A stretch of DNA of 64,000 nucleotides from Methylosinus sp. C49 (lineage in GTDB: Bacteria; Pseudomonadota; Alphaproteobacteria; Rhizobiales; Beijerinckiaceae): assembly GCF_009936375.1 (NCBI RefSeq), contig NZ_AP022332.1, positions 3,008,501 to 3,072,500 of the forward strand. The letters are read 5' to 3'. Below are positions 26,755 through 35,829 of the stretch, in pieces. The notes below the pieces were generated by a model. The model did no database searches. It saw nothing but the letters and a program-made list of their open reading frames with translations, and had not been told where the DNA came from. Each line of letters starts with the position of its first letter. Within the stretch, counting starts at the first letter, position 1. Both the position numbers and the translations under genes were made by a program.

Positions 26755-27675
26755 CTATCGCACGCGCTGCCGCCAAACCTTCGGCGTCACTCCGACATCC
26801 CGGCTGAAAATTCGCGTGAAATGACTTTGGTCGGAAAAGCCGCAGTGAAGCGCGATTTCCGACAAGGGGAGGTTCGTCGTGCGCAACAAGCGCTGCGCAT
26901 TGTCGATCCGCTGTTTCAGCAGCCATTGATAGGGGCTGATGCCCGTCGACTCGCGAAAAGCCCTGAAAAAGTGGCTGCGAGACATATTCAAGGCCTCAGC
27001 GATCGCGGCGATAGATGTCCCATCCTCCTCGTCGGTGGAGACGAGCATCTCCTTCGCCTTCCGAACCATCACGGAACCCAGTCCGCGATCGAAGCCCGTC
27101 GCTTCGCTTCGCCGATCGCCATGACGCTTCAACAGATGCGCGCCGATCGTAGTCGCCATCTGCTCGATCAGGATCGGATCGAGGAGCTCTGGATCCTCGA
27201 GGAGTGGAAGAACGGCGTTTGCGAGGTGATATAAGATTATGTCTCGCTTCGTGAGCTGGCGGGCCAGTCCGACATCCGGTGAAACGCCCGCGACTTTTTC
27301 TGCATCCTGCCAAAACTCCGGCATCAACTCGATGAGAAAGAAATCGAAACTTCCATCCATCTCCGCTTTGTAGTTCTCTTCGAAGTCTCGGAGATAGATG
27401 TCGCCATGATCGAATAGACAATCATGCGCGGCTCGGCCTTCTCGGAGGCTGCGCCGGTGTCCGTCGGCCAGGGAAATACCGATCAGAACGCCGCGATCCT
27501 GCGCCGGCGTGGCGACTTGCGCACGATGCCGCCCGCTGGCGGCCTTGCGGCGAAAAACCATATGGCCCGCGTCCAAAGCCTGATCCTTGCTCAGCTCGGT
27601 CAGCGAGCAGCCCAGAGAGTCCTTTATGGCGCCCGCTTTCGGGCTCGCGCCTTTTGCCGCTGCATCCATTTTCAT
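26755..27675 (-). CDS. AraC-family transcriptional regulator
   Basis: A 306-residue activator. The first ~195 residues form an AraC_binding_2-like sensing region without close family signature. The C-terminal ~100 residues are a double HTH: IAAIAEALNMSRSHFFRAFR, then ISPYQWLLKQRIDNAQRLL, then LSEIALHCGFSDQSHFTRIF. Start ATG with GAAGGA upstream. It lies 234 bp before the porin gene on the same strand and is divergent from the winged-helix/ATPase regulator at 27883, so it is likely a local regulator of the porin. Inducer unknown. Confidence 0.9.
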   Translation of the reverse strand: MKMDAAAKGASPKAGAIKDSLGCSLTELSKDQALDAGHMVFRRKAASGRHRAQVATPAQDRGVLIGISLADGHRRSLREGRAAHDCLFDHGDIYLRDFEENYKAEMDGSFDFFLIELMPEFWQDAEKVAGVSPDVGLARQLTKRDIILYHLANAVLPLLEDPELLDPILIEQMATTIGAHLLKRHGDRRSEATGFDRGLGSVMVRKAKEMLVSTDEEDGTSIAAIAEALNMSRSHFFRAFRESTGISPYQWLLKQRIDNAQRLLRTTNLPLSEIALHCGFSDQSHFTRIFSRDVGVTPKVWRQRVR

Positions 27676-27882
27676 TTTCCTTCAGCATGTTGCGAAAAGG
27701 ATTCTGCGCCGTATTCGCCTCGCTAGGCCCGCGGGCTCGACGGTGGGTAGACAATTCCCCGTTCCCGGGTAGAGACAATTATGTGTATTTAATTCATGTT
27801 ACAAATCTGATTTTGTTAGTTTATGTTAGCTGGTAAAGGGGCGGCGCGGTTCGTCGCAGAAGAGCCCGTCTCGGGGGAAGTT

Positions 27883-30696
27883 ATGGAGGGCGTCTACACC
27901 TTTGGGGATTTCCGGCTGGAAACGCGCTCCCGTCGCCTATCCCGCGGCAATCAGACCGTGCCGATCGGGGATCGGGCGCTCGACATCCTGCTTCTCTTGA
28001 TCCGAACACCGGGCGAGACGGTCAAGCGAGCGGACATCGTCGCGGAGGTCTGGGGAGCATCGCAGATTTCAGACGGAGCGTTGAGATTTCAGATCAACGA
28101 ATTGAGAAGCGCGCTGAAATCGAATGGGGCTCGGCTGATCGGGACCGTCGCTCGAACCGGCTATTATTTCAGCGGAACGGTGAGCTTTCGCTCAGAGCCT
28201 CGGTTTGTCGAAAGCGCGATCGAGAGTCCAAGGCAGAGCGCGGAACGCCGAAAGCGCTTCGAAACGGGCGCGATCGTCGGTCGGGACGACACGATACGCG
28301 AAACCATCGATTCTCTCGGGTCGAATGTCTCCCTCACCATCACTGGGCCGGGCGGCATCGGCAAGACCACCGTCGCAAAATGCGCCGCGCGCGCGCTCCT
28401 TGCGGAGGGGCGTCCTGATCCGATCTGGCTCGACCTGTCGAACGGATCGGAAGACGAAGATATTTGGCCGGCGCTCGCGCGCGAGCTCGGCGTCGGCGCG
28501 GGCGCGCAAAACCTCGCTGAGGCGGCGCTGTCCGCCCTGCCGAGGAACACACCGCTGCTCGTTCTCGATTGCTGCGAGCATGTCATCGACAGGGTCGGGC
28601 GCTTCATTCGTGACATCCGAAGCATGGGTCTCGCGACGCCGATCCTCGCGACCTCGCGCGAGACTTTGCGTATTCGCGACGAGCGGGTCATTCGGCTCGC
28701 GCCGCTCGGTTTGCCCGGCGCGAACGAGCATCTCGATTTCGCGAGCGCCGGCGCTTATGGCGCTCTCGAACTGTTCATTCGACGCGCGCGAGACATGGCG
28801 GGCGAATATACGCTCGCCGAGACCGATGTGGATGCGATCCGAAACATCGTTCGGCGTCTCGACGGCATTCCTCTCGCCATCGAGCTCGCGGTCGCGCATC
28901 TTTCCAGCTTCAGCCCGCAAGATCTCGATCGGCTCCTGCAAAAGGATTTCGATCTCGTCGGTCTTCTGCCGCGCGACACGCCGGATCGGCATCAGACGCT
29001 CCGTAACATGATCGACTGGAGCTATGATCGGTTGGAGGCGCGCGATAAGACCGTGCTCGATCAATTGTCGATTTTCGTCGGCGGCGCAGACCTCGACGCC
29101 TGTCTGCATGTGATCTCCGGAGAGGGCGTTTCCCAAAATGGATTGATCGAGGCGCTGGCGCGATTGGTCGAGAAATCGCTCGTGATACGAGAATGCGCAA
29201 GCGGGCGCACGCTCTATCGGTTGTTGGACACGACGCGAGCCCATTGTCTCGCGAAACTCCGCTCGCGCGGCGAGGAGGATCGCGTTCTCTCACGTCTGAC
29301 GCGCTATCTGGCGGCGGCCATCCGCGATCAGACGAGCGTCGAAGGACATAAGCAGACGGTCGACCGATGGTTCGGTCCCGCCTGTCCCAATCTGGCCAAT
29401 CTGCGCCTCGCAAAAGCTTGGGCCTTCGGCGCCGGCGGCGATCCGGCGCTCGCCGTCGAATTGGCGCAATATGCGGCGCCGCTGCTGATGCAGCTCTCCT
29501 TGTTGTCCGAATGCGAGAGCATGGCGCGCGACGCTCTCACCGATCGCGAGAAGGTCGATGCTCCGTTCGAGGTTTGGCAAGCGCTGAGCGCGTTTTTGGG
29601 GGCTGCGACTCTGGCGACAAAGGGGCCGACCGACGACGCGAAAGCCGCGCTCGAAGCCGGCTCGAGCCGAGCGGCGACCCCGTCGAGCGCCCGGATCGCA
29701 GCCTTGGCGGCGTCAGGTCTCTATTGGCTCTGGATGTATCGCGGCGAGCCGCTGCGCGCGCTTGGCTGCGCGGAGGCTTTACGGCCGCAGGGCGACGCCG
29801 ACCTAGGCGAGGACGACGATCTCGTGGCGGATAATTACGCCGCCATGGCGCATCAGGCGATGGGCCGCACGGCCGCGGCTGAACGAGAGCTCAGAGACGT
29901 GGTCGATCGCCAAGCGCGCGTCAGCCTTGGCCGCTTCATGCGCATCGGCAGCGATCCCGGTCTCATGTCGCAGATTTTTTTGATGAAGACACTCTGGCTG
30001 CAAGGACGCTTTCGAAGCGCGATCGACCTCTACGAACACATCCGCCCCGGCTTGCGCGCGCCGGAGCATGGGCTCTATCGCGCCTGGGCGCTGAACGAGG
30101 CGCTCGTTCCTCTCTATTGCGCCATGGGGGATTATGACGCCGCGCGCGCTGTGATCGAAGAGCTTGCCGCTTCAGCGCAAGGTCAGTCGATGCAGATCAG
30201 ATGCGTCGCGGGGCTCGCGGCCGAAGCCGCTCTGGAAACCAAGGTCTCAGGCCGTGTGCGATCGGACTTGCCGCGGTTGCTGGGAACATTGCGGCGCAAT
30301 CATTTCCATCTTCTTTTGCCGTGGCTCGAAGGCGTTCACGCCGAGGCCCTTCTCGCGGAAGGAGACCTCGATGCCTGTCGCGCCATTTTGAAGGATGCGA
30401 TCTCTTTCTGTGAAGCCAACCAGAATGGATGGTGGTTGCCAGAGCTCTCGTCGCTGATGGGGCAATTGGAGACACGCTCGGCGAACGATGCGATGGCGGC
30501 GGCTTGGTTCGAGAAGAGCCATTGCTTATCCACGTCGCAAGGCTCGCTCGCGCTCGCGATCAGAAATCTCCACCGCGTCAAGATTTGGAGCGATGCGCCG
30601 CTGGCTCTACGAAAGAAGGCAGATGAATGGGGCCACTGGCTGTCGGAGCATTATCCCGACGACGGCGATCCAATGTTTTGGGTTCCGAAAGACTGA
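27883..30696 (+). CDS. Winged-helix (OmpR/CadC-type) ATPase transcriptional regulator
   Basis: A 937-residue protein. Residues ~5-95 are an OmpR-type winged helix (FGDFRLETRSRRLSRGN to LIGTVARTGYYFSG). Residues ~140-450 are a STAND-type ATPase with Walker A GPGGIGKTT, Walker B LLVLDCCEH and a sensor region DGIPLAIELAVAHLSSF. The C-terminal half is helical repeats (TPR-like). This matches the large family of transcription activators that gate DNA binding by ATP and an effector. I chose the ATG at 27883 (GGGGGAAG just upstream, start of the wHTH). The 27823 ATG has no ribosome-binding site. The AT-rich 27780-27830 stretch is the likely promoter region. Confidence 0.88.
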   Translation: MEGVYTFGDFRLETRSRRLSRGNQTVPIGDRALDILLLLIRTPGETVKRADIVAEVWGASQISDGALRFQINELRSALKSNGARLIGTVARTGYYFSGTVSFRSEPRFVESAIESPRQSAERRKRFETGAIVGRDDTIRETIDSLGSNVSLTITGPGGIGKTTVAKCAARALLAEGRPDPIWLDLSNGSEDEDIWPALARELGVGAGAQNLAEAALSALPRNTPLLVLDCCEHVIDRVGRFIRDIRSMGLATPILATSRETLRIRDERVIRLAPLGLPGANEHLDFASAGAYGALELFIRRARDMAGEYTLAETDVDAIRNIVRRLDGIPLAIELAVAHLSSFSPQDLDRLLQKDFDLVGLLPRDTPDRHQTLRNMIDWSYDRLEARDKTVLDQLSIFVGGADLDACLHVISGEGVSQNGLIEALARLVEKSLVIRECASGRTLYRLLDTTRAHCLAKLRSRGEEDRVLSRLTRYLAAAIRDQTSVEGHKQTVDRWFGPACPNLANLRLAKAWAFGAGGDPALAVELAQYAAPLLMQLSLLSECESMARDALTDREKVDAPFEVWQALSAFLGAATLATKGPTDDAKAALEAGSSRAATPSSARIAALAASGLYWLWMYRGEPLRALGCAEALRPQGDADLGEDDDLVADNYAAMAHQAMGRTAAAERELRDVVDRQARVSLGRFMRIGSDPGLMSQIFLMKTLWLQGRFRSAIDLYEHIRPGLRAPEHGLYRAWALNEALVPLYCAMGDYDAARAVIEELAASAQGQSMQIRCVAGLAAEAALETKVSGRVRSDLPRLLGTLRRNHFHLLLPWLEGVHAEALLAEGDLDACRAILKDAISFCEANQNGWWLPELSSLMGQLETRSANDAMAAAWFEKSHCLSTSQGSLALAIRNLHRVKIWSDAPLALRKKADEWGHWLSEHYPDDGDPMFWVPKD

Positions 30697-30816
30697 ATGC
30701 GAAAGGCGAGAAGCTAGAGGCCAAAGGCGGCCGCATGACACTCACCTTTCGGGTTTCGATCGTGGCTCTCCCGAGCTTCCGTCTCTCGGTTACGGCGCAA
30801 GCAAGTCGCTCGAGAC

Positions 30817-30987
30817 AAAGAAATGCAAGGTGAGCCGGCCCTTTGTCGATTCCACGTAACGCTTCACCAGATTCGTCTTGTGAGACGGGAGCCCGTCCAC
30901 CACCAAATGCACAGGCTTCGATCGATTGCGCATCATCTTTTGCAGGAGCTCGACGATCCGAAGGCGCCGCATGAGAACGAAAATGGG
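30817..30987 (-). mobile_element. IS630-family transposase, internal fragment
   Basis: The reverse strand encodes a piece of the IS630/Tc1-mariner DDE catalytic domain: PVHLVVDGLPSHKTNLVKRY followed by VESTKGRLTLHFF, where the Asp in VVDG is a catalytic residue. The fragment breaks off where the conserved PPYSPDLNPDE segment should follow, and the upstream half is absent. It is non-functional and marks an old insertion next to the bufferin locus. Confidence 0.7.
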
Positions 30988-31158
30988 CCGGGACTTTCTG
31001 GAGCGCCGAGTCACTTCGAGACAAAAAGAGTCGAGGCGAACCGACCCGAGCCCCCCTTCCTGGGTAACTTTTATACGTAATTTCAAACATATATGCTCGA
31101 CAGAGAAGGCAGCTGCGGGTCATAGCGCGACCTCCAGCTCCCCAGCGCCCAGCTTCAT

Positions 31159-31176
31159 CCTGTCCGGCGCGCCATT
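31159..31176 (+). repeat. Third copy of the cctgtccggcgcgccatt core
   Basis: Identical 18-bp core to that at 9346-9363. The following bases (cctcgaacag) match those after copy 2 (cctgaacag) apart from one base. It sits 70 bp beyond the end of the open frame containing the IS630 remnant. Confidence 0.6.
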
Positions 31177-31578
31177 CCTCGAACAGATGATCGCAGTGAC
31201 GAGCCGGTCTGGATGGCGCGGGACGTGTCGCGCAGCGCCGGTCTGCCGCCATAGGCCGTCGTCAGCCGATCGACATCGAATGCGGCCGGCGCATTCGACC
31301 TCTGCTTTGGTCGGATGCGCGCTCCAATGCGATCGTCGCTCTCTCGTCGATAGGCGCCGATCCTCCGCCTAGAGCAGCTCCAACGCCTACGCCGATGAGC
31401 GTCCGATCGATCTCGACGCCCGCATCTTTGCGGCGTCGAGCATCGAAATTGCTTTCGACGACGAAAGCGCCAGACCGACATCGACGCCGCGACATGCTTT
31501 CCGGCTCGATCCGAGCCGAAGGGATTCTCGCCGCGTCACACGCGCTCGCTGCGCTCTTGCGTAGGAAATCGAGTGCCC

Positions 31579-31603
31579 GTAACAATTTCGTCGGTTGCGC
31601 GAA
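31579..31603 (+). promoter_or_regulatory. ECF-sigma-like promoter of the first bufferin operon
   Basis: GTAACA (31579-31584), 15 bp, then CGAA (31600-31603), 46 bp upstream of the precursor start. It resembles the GTAAC/CGAA elements of the SigF regulon that drives bufferin operons in Caulobacter (from memory). A similar GTAA...CG pair with identical spacing lies before the second precursor gene. Confidence 0.45.
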
Positions 31604-31648
31604 CTAATAGCTCGGAGGCCGGTTTCGGCTCATAAGAGGAGGCATCGG

Positions 31649-31933
31649 ATGGATCGTCGTTCTTTCAATCTCGCGCTGGTGGGATCGCTCGCCACGGCGC
31701 TCACCCTCGTGGCTTCCGCCGCTCCCGCGGAGGAAGAGGGCAAGGAAAAATGCTTCGGAGTATCCCTCAAGGGTCAAAATGATTGCGCGGCTGGCCCGGG
31801 AACGACCTGCGCCGGGTCGTCCAAGATCGACTATCAAGGCAACGCCTGGAAATATGTTCCACGCGGCACCTGCGCCTCGATCAAGACGCCTTTCGGCAAT
31901 GGCTCGCTGGAGGCGCTCAAGCGGCGCACCTGA
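31649..31933 (+). CDS. bufA1: Bufferin precursor peptide, DUF2282 family (BufA1-like)
   Basis: A 94-residue secreted precursor. A signal peptide (residues ~1-27, hydrophobic core [20 protein letters not shown]) precedes a mature part with four Cys (35, 46, 54, 75) in the DUF2282 pattern: [35 protein letters not shown] and PRGTC. In characterised bufferins, Cys residues of this core are converted by an MNIO enzyme to thiooxazole-type heterocycles that bind copper in the periplasm. The ATG has GGAGG 6 nt upstream. The MNIO gene starts 42 bp after its stop, followed by DUF2063 and DoxX genes, which is the standard bufA-bufB-bufC-bufD order. Family is clear. Metal specificity is inferred. Confidence 0.92.
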   Translation: MDRRSFNLALVGSLATALTLVASAAPAEEEGKEKCFGVSLKGQNDCAAGPGTTCAGSSKIDYQGNAWKYVPRGTCASIKTPFGNGSLEALKRRT

Positions 31934-31974
31934 TCTTCGCGACATTCCATGACAGAAGGCGCATGGGGAGAAGC

Positions 31975-32844
31975 ATGGACGAAACCGTTTCGACCTTTTC
32001 GTCCCGTCTCCCCGCTCTCGCCGGGGTCGGCTTCAAGCCGGCGCATTTCGATGCGATTCTCTCCAGCGCGCCATCTGTAGGATTCTTCGAGATTCACGCG
32101 GAGAATTACATGGGCGATGGCGGTCCGCCGCATCGCCAGCTCTCGCGTCTTCGCCAGGATTATCCGCTTTCGATTCACGGCGTCGGACTTTCGATCGGCT
32201 CCGGCGAGCCGATCGATCGTCGGCATTTGGAGCGGTTGCGCGCGCTTTGCGACCGCTACCGTCCCGAGAGCTTTTCCGAGCATCTGGCCTGGTCGACGCA
32301 TGGCGGCGTCTTCTTCAACGATCTCCTGCCGCTGCCCTACACGCGTGAGACGCTGGAGCGCTCGATCGACAAGATCGACGAGACCCAGAATGTTCTCGGA
32401 CGGCAGATTTTGCTGGAAAATCCAGCGACCTATCTCTCATTCGCGGAAACCGAGCTGTCCGAGCCGGAGCTTCTCGCCGAAATCGCGGATCGCAGCGGCT
32501 GCGGACTGCTTCTCGACGTCGAGAACATCTATGTGACGGCGACGAACAAGGGCTTCGACGCGGCGGACTATTTGTCCAGATTCGCTTTCGCTCATGTGCG
32601 CGAAATTCATCTCGCCGGCCATTTCGACACGCGCGGCGCAAGTGGCGAGCCTTTTGCGCTCGACGCGCATTGCGCGCCTGTCGCCGAGGCCGTTTGGACG
32701 CTTTTCAGCCGAGCGCTGGCGCAGACAGGTCCTGTCGCAACCCTCGTCGAATGGGACAATGAAACGCCCGAATGGCCGGCGCTCGCTCGAGAGGCGCAGC
32801 GCGCGCAATCCATTCTCGACAGCGCGTCGCGGCGGGCCGCATGA
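31975..32844 (+). CDS. bufB1: MNIO (DUF692) multinuclear iron enzyme, bufferin maturase
   Basis: A 289-residue TIM-barrel enzyme of the DUF692/MbnB family, which oxidises precursor Cys residues using a two- or three-iron centre. Conserved polar positions that would bind iron are visible: HAENY (41-45), IHGVGLS (His68), SEHLAW (Glu102, His103), LLEN (Glu148), LLLDVENIY (Asp181, Asn184), EIHLAGH (His212, His216), LDAHC (Asp230, His232) and VEWDNE (Glu259). I start it at the ATG at 31975 with GGGGAG just upstream. It acts in the cytoplasm on the upstream precursor with the DUF2063 partner, whose start overlaps its stop (ATGA). Confidence 0.93.
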   Translation: MDETVSTFSSRLPALAGVGFKPAHFDAILSSAPSVGFFEIHAENYMGDGGPPHRQLSRLRQDYPLSIHGVGLSIGSGEPIDRRHLERLRALCDRYRPESFSEHLAWSTHGGVFFNDLLPLPYTRETLERSIDKIDETQNVLGRQILLENPATYLSFAETELSEPELLAEIADRSGCGLLLDVENIYVTATNKGFDAADYLSRFAFAHVREIHLAGHFDTRGASGEPFALDAHCAPVAEAVWTLFSRALAQTGPVATLVEWDNETPEWPALAREAQRAQSILDSASRRAA

Positions 32845-33620
32845 GAGAGGCCCCTCGAATGTGGGAGAGAACGCAGGCGCAATTCGCCGCCGCTCTGCTC
32901 GACGCGCGCCGGCCGGCGCCCGCTTCGCTGGCGTCCGAGAGGGGCGCGGCCGCCGATCGTTTCAATGTCTATCGCAATAGCGTCGTCGGCGGGCTCGTCC
33001 GAGCGCTGGCGACGCGTTTTCCGGCTGTGGAGCGTCTCGTGGGCGAAGAATTCTTCGCTGCAATGGCGCGCGAGTTCGTGCTCCTGCGGCCGCCGATCTC
33101 CGCTGTGCTGCTCGAATATGGCGAGGATTTCGCCGATTTCGTCGCGCGCTTCGCGCCCGCTTCTGAGCTGCCCTATCTCGCCGATGTGGCGCGGCTCGAG
33201 GATGCGCGCGTGCGCGCCTATCACGCAGCCGACATAGAGCCGATGTCGCCGCAATCGCTGGCCTCGGTCGCTCCCGATCGTCTGGCGGAGCTCACTTTCG
33301 AAATTCATCCATCGGCCTACGTGCTGCGCTCCGACCATCCGATGGCGACGATATGGGCGATGAATGCGGGAGAGGCCAAGGCGGCGCCGCTGGAGCATTG
33401 GGACGCCGAAGACGCTCTCGTGGCCCGTCCACGAATGCGCGTCGAGACGCATCGCCTCGCGCCCGGCGGAGCGGTTTTTCTTCAACGCCTCGCCGCAGGC
33501 GCGCAATTCGGCGAGGCCGTTCGCGCCGCGACCGCCGAGGCGCCGACATTCGATTTGTCCATGACGCTGGTCGACGCGCTCACGGCAGGATTTTTCACTG
33601 CAATCAGAGGTGACACATGA
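32841..33620 (+). CDS. bufC1: DUF2063 (BufC/MbnC-like) partner protein of the MNIO enzyme
   Basis: A 259-residue protein. Its N-terminal DUF2063 domain includes [40 protein letters not shown] and [12 protein letters not shown]; the C-terminal half resembles the winged-helix-like peptide-binding part of MbnC. In methanobactin and bufferin systems this subunit recruits the precursor leader to the MNIO enzyme. The ATG overlaps the MNIO stop, and its own stop overlaps the DoxX start, so three genes are translationally coupled. An ATG at 32859 is an alternative start. Confidence 0.92.
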   Translation: MREAPRMWERTQAQFAAALLDARRPAPASLASERGAAADRFNVYRNSVVGGLVRALATRFPAVERLVGEEFFAAMAREFVLLRPPISAVLLEYGEDFADFVARFAPASELPYLADVARLEDARVRAYHAADIEPMSPQSLASVAPDRLAELTFEIHPSAYVLRSDHPMATIWAMNAGEAKAAPLEHWDAEDALVARPRMRVETHRLAPGGAVFLQRLAAGAQFGEAVRAATAEAPTFDLSMTLVDALTAGFFTAIRGDT

Positions 33621-34102
33621 ATAATTCCTCTCATGAAGCGACGCGGCCCGCATCGGGCGCCTCGCTCTGCGTTCTCACGCAGCGCGTGATCGGAGCGCTC
33701 GAGAGCATTCCCTATTCCGTCATCGCGCTCGGCGCCCGCATTTTCCCGGCCGCTGTCTTCTGGCAATCGGGACAGACGAAGCTCGAGGGTTGGCGTGTCT
33801 CGGAAAACGCCGTTTATCTCTTCAAGGAAGACTATAAGCTGCCGCTGCTCGATCCCGTCGTCGCGGCGCATGCCGCCACGATCATGGAGCATGTTTTTCC
33901 AATTCTGCTCGTGCTCGGTCTCGCGAGCCGGCTCGCCGCGGCGGCGCTGCTCGCCATGACGCTGGTAATCGAAATCTTCGTCTATCCCGACGCCTGGCCG
34001 ACGCATGGCGTCTGGGCCACCTGCCTGCTGCTCATCGTCGCGCGCGGGCCCGGCGTCGTTTCGATCGATCGCCTCCTGCCGCGCCGGTGCGCGCGCGCGT
34101 GA
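33617..34102 (+). CDS. bufD1: DoxX-family membrane protein of the bufferin operon
   Basis: A 161-residue four-helix membrane protein: VIALGARIFPAAVFWQSGQT near the first helix, HVFPILLVLGLASRLAAAAL, and a last helix with WATCLLLIVARG. This DoxX type is the usual fourth gene of bufferin operons. Its role is unknown, possibly membrane redox support or peptide translocation. ATGA overlap with the DUF2063 gene. Its stop is only 11 bp from the stop of the convergent second DUF2063 gene, leaving no room for an obvious terminator. Transcripts may run into each other. Confidence 0.88.
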   Translation: MNNSSHEATRPASGASLCVLTQRVIGALESIPYSVIALGARIFPAAVFWQSGQTKLEGWRVSENAVYLFKEDYKLPLLDPVVAAHAATIMEHVFPILLVLGLASRLAAAALLAMTLVIEIFVYPDAWPTHGVWATCLLLIVARGPGVVSIDRLLPRRCARA

Positions 34103-34113
34103 GCGCGGGCGCG

Positions 34114-34905
34114 TCACGCAGATAGCGAAATCTTCGTCACCAAACCATCCGCGAACCATTGCGCCAGAAAACCAGCGGCGCGCTGCAGCAGAGTCTCGTC
34201 ATTGTTCTGAAACTCGAGCAGCGCGCAAATATCGCCGAAGCTCTTGCCGTCTCGCGCCTCGATGAGCGCGAGACGCTCGTCCTCGCCGATCTCGCGATAG
34301 ACGGGCTCATCGTCTCTGCGCCAGACGAGAATCGTTTCGACGCTTTCATGGTCCGGGCGCTCGGCCTCCTCTCCATCGACGAGCGCGCCATAGAGGCGCG
34401 CGACCCCTTTGGCGAGGTCGAGCATCGCGACGCTCGGATGAAACTCGAAGACCAAGCGAGGCCAATCTTCGGCCTTTGTGGCGGCCAGCGCGTCGATGGC
34501 GAGCGGCGACGCATCCGCCGCATCGAACGCATCCGCCAAGCCTCTTTCGAACAGAGCGAGATCGCAGGCAGCTCGGTTGCTTCTCCACTGCGGGCTCTCC
34601 CGCATGACATCGGGCAGACGCCATGCATACCATCGCGCATTGCGATGACGCGACGGCGCCGCGGCGATGTAATCCTCGACCAGAGCGCCGAAGGCGTCAT
34701 CGCTCATCAGCTCTCGGAGAGTCGGGAAATCATTGGAGATGAATTCGGCGAGACGCAGACGATAAGCGTCGACATAGACGCCGAACAATGTCTTGCGATC
34801 GGTGCGCGGCGAATCCCGAACCGAATCGAGAATGGCCGTCTCGCCGGATTCGAGCCCCGCGAGCACGCCGGCCTGAAAGCGCTCTTGCAGCTCGCGCAGC
34901 GTCAT
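34114..34905 (-). CDS. bufC2: DUF2063 (BufC-like) partner protein, second locus
   Basis: A 263-residue DUF2063 protein: TLRELQERFQAGVLAG, RKTLFGVYVDAYRLRLAEFI and NDFPTLRELMSDDAFGALVE, the same fold positions as the first-locus homolog but strongly diverged. It starts at the ATG at 34903-34905, which overlaps the upstream MNIO stop (ATGA). A GTG four codons earlier is possible. It should bind the six-Cys precursor and present it to the MNIO enzyme encoded just upstream. Last gene of this operon: no DoxX gene follows. Confidence 0.92.
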   Translation of the reverse strand: MTLRELQERFQAGVLAGLESGETAILDSVRDSPRTDRKTLFGVYVDAYRLRLAEFISNDFPTLRELMSDDAFGALVEDYIAAAPSRHRNARWYAWRLPDVMRESPQWRSNRAACDLALFERGLADAFDAADASPLAIDALAATKAEDWPRLVFEFHPSVAMLDLAKGVARLYGALVDGEEAERPDHESVETILVWRRDDEPVYREIGEDERLALIEARDGKSFGDICALLEFQNNDETLLQRAAGFLAQWFADGLVTKISLSA

Positions 34906-35747
34906 GCCGCGCTCCACGCGCGGAGCCGATCGGCTTTCCGCGCGATCTCGCGCATCCGCTCCATCTCGGCGAGCAGCTCCTCGAAGGGCGGATAATTGTC
35001 GTCGCGCTCGATCATGGCTGCAACCTCGCCGAAGCGGATGCGCGCGCGCTCATAGAGCGCCCAAACCTCCTCGCAGACGGGCTGGTCATGGGTGTCGATC
35101 TTATGCGTGTCATAGCTCGTATGGCCGGCGAGGTGCATTTGCGCGACGCGCTCGACCGGAATCGAATCCAGGAATTTTTCGGCGTCGAACCCATGGTTGA
35201 AGCCCGACACGAAAATATTGTTCACGTCGAGCAGGAGCAGGCAATCGGCGCGCTGCGCCATTTCCGTCACGAACTCCCATTCCTCCATCTCGGACTCTTG
35301 GAAAGTCGCATAGGTGGACGCATTTTCGACGAGCAGCCGACGGCCGAGAAAATCCTGCACGCGGCGAATGCGGTCCACGACATGATCGAGCGCTTCGCGC
35401 GTATAGGGGATCGGCAAGAGATCGTGCAGATTGGCGCCGTGAACGCCCGTCCATGCCAGATGATCGGAAATCCACGCGGGCTCGATCCGTTCCGCCAGCG
35501 CCTTCAGCTCGCCGAGATAGTCGAAATCGAGCGGATCGCTGGAGGCGAGCGACATCGACACGCCATGCATCACGATCGGATAGTCCACGCGGATGCGGTC
35601 GAGAATAGCGAGCGGGCGTCCGCCGGGAATCATATAATTCTCAGAAATGATCTCGAACCAATCGACGTTGGGCTTCTGCTCCAGAATGATCGGATAATAG
35701 GTCGATCGAAGCCCGAGCCCGAAACCGAGCGATGACGGCGCGCTCAT
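34902..35747 (-). CDS. bufB2: MNIO (DUF692) multinuclear iron enzyme, second locus
   Basis: A 281-residue DUF692 enzyme. Candidate iron ligands correspond one-to-one with the first-locus enzyme: ISENYM, MHGVSMS (His61), SDHLAW (Asp95, His96), LLVEN (Glu141), LLLDVNNIF (Asp174, Asn177), QMHLAGH (His205, His209), IDTHDQ (Asp218, His220) and MIERDDN (Glu247). The start ATG at 35745-35747 has GGGAGG 7 nt upstream. The long in-frame extension toward 35969 is only antisense or precursor-overlapping frame. It lies 82 bp after the six-Cys precursor and overlaps the DUF2063 gene. The sequence is closer to the common BufB2-type (PNVDWFEIISENYM) than to its neighbour. Confidence 0.93.
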   Translation of the reverse strand: MSAPSSLGFGLGLRSTYYPIILEQKPNVDWFEIISENYMIPGGRPLAILDRIRVDYPIVMHGVSMSLASSDPLDFDYLGELKALAERIEPAWISDHLAWTGVHGANLHDLLPIPYTREALDHVVDRIRRVQDFLGRRLLVENASTYATFQESEMEEWEFVTEMAQRADCLLLLDVNNIFVSGFNHGFDAEKFLDSIPVERVAQMHLAGHTSYDTHKIDTHDQPVCEEVWALYERARIRFGEVAAMIERDDNYPPFEELLAEMERMREIARKADRLRAWSAA

Positions 35748-35829
35748 GCCGATCCTCCCGAGCGAAAATGTGACTCGAAAATGAAAATCGGCGCGGGCGC
35801 GCGCACGACGGCCGCCCGCGCCGGCGCGA

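Larger units (their letters stand above)
30697..31648. other. Decayed region with transposase remnant and repeat core
   Basis: About 950 bp without an intact gene. It contains an internal IS630 fragment (30817-30987), the third copy of the repeat core (31159-31176), and from 31190 to ~31560 short open frames with no family-like sequence. The last 70 bp carry the promoter and ribosome-binding site of the bufferin gene at 31649. Confidence 0.6.

Noticed and set aside
31155-31585. Arg-rich open frames on the minus strand in the gap before the bufferin operon
   Set aside because: No start site, no family-like sequence, composition of a shadow or decayed DNA.
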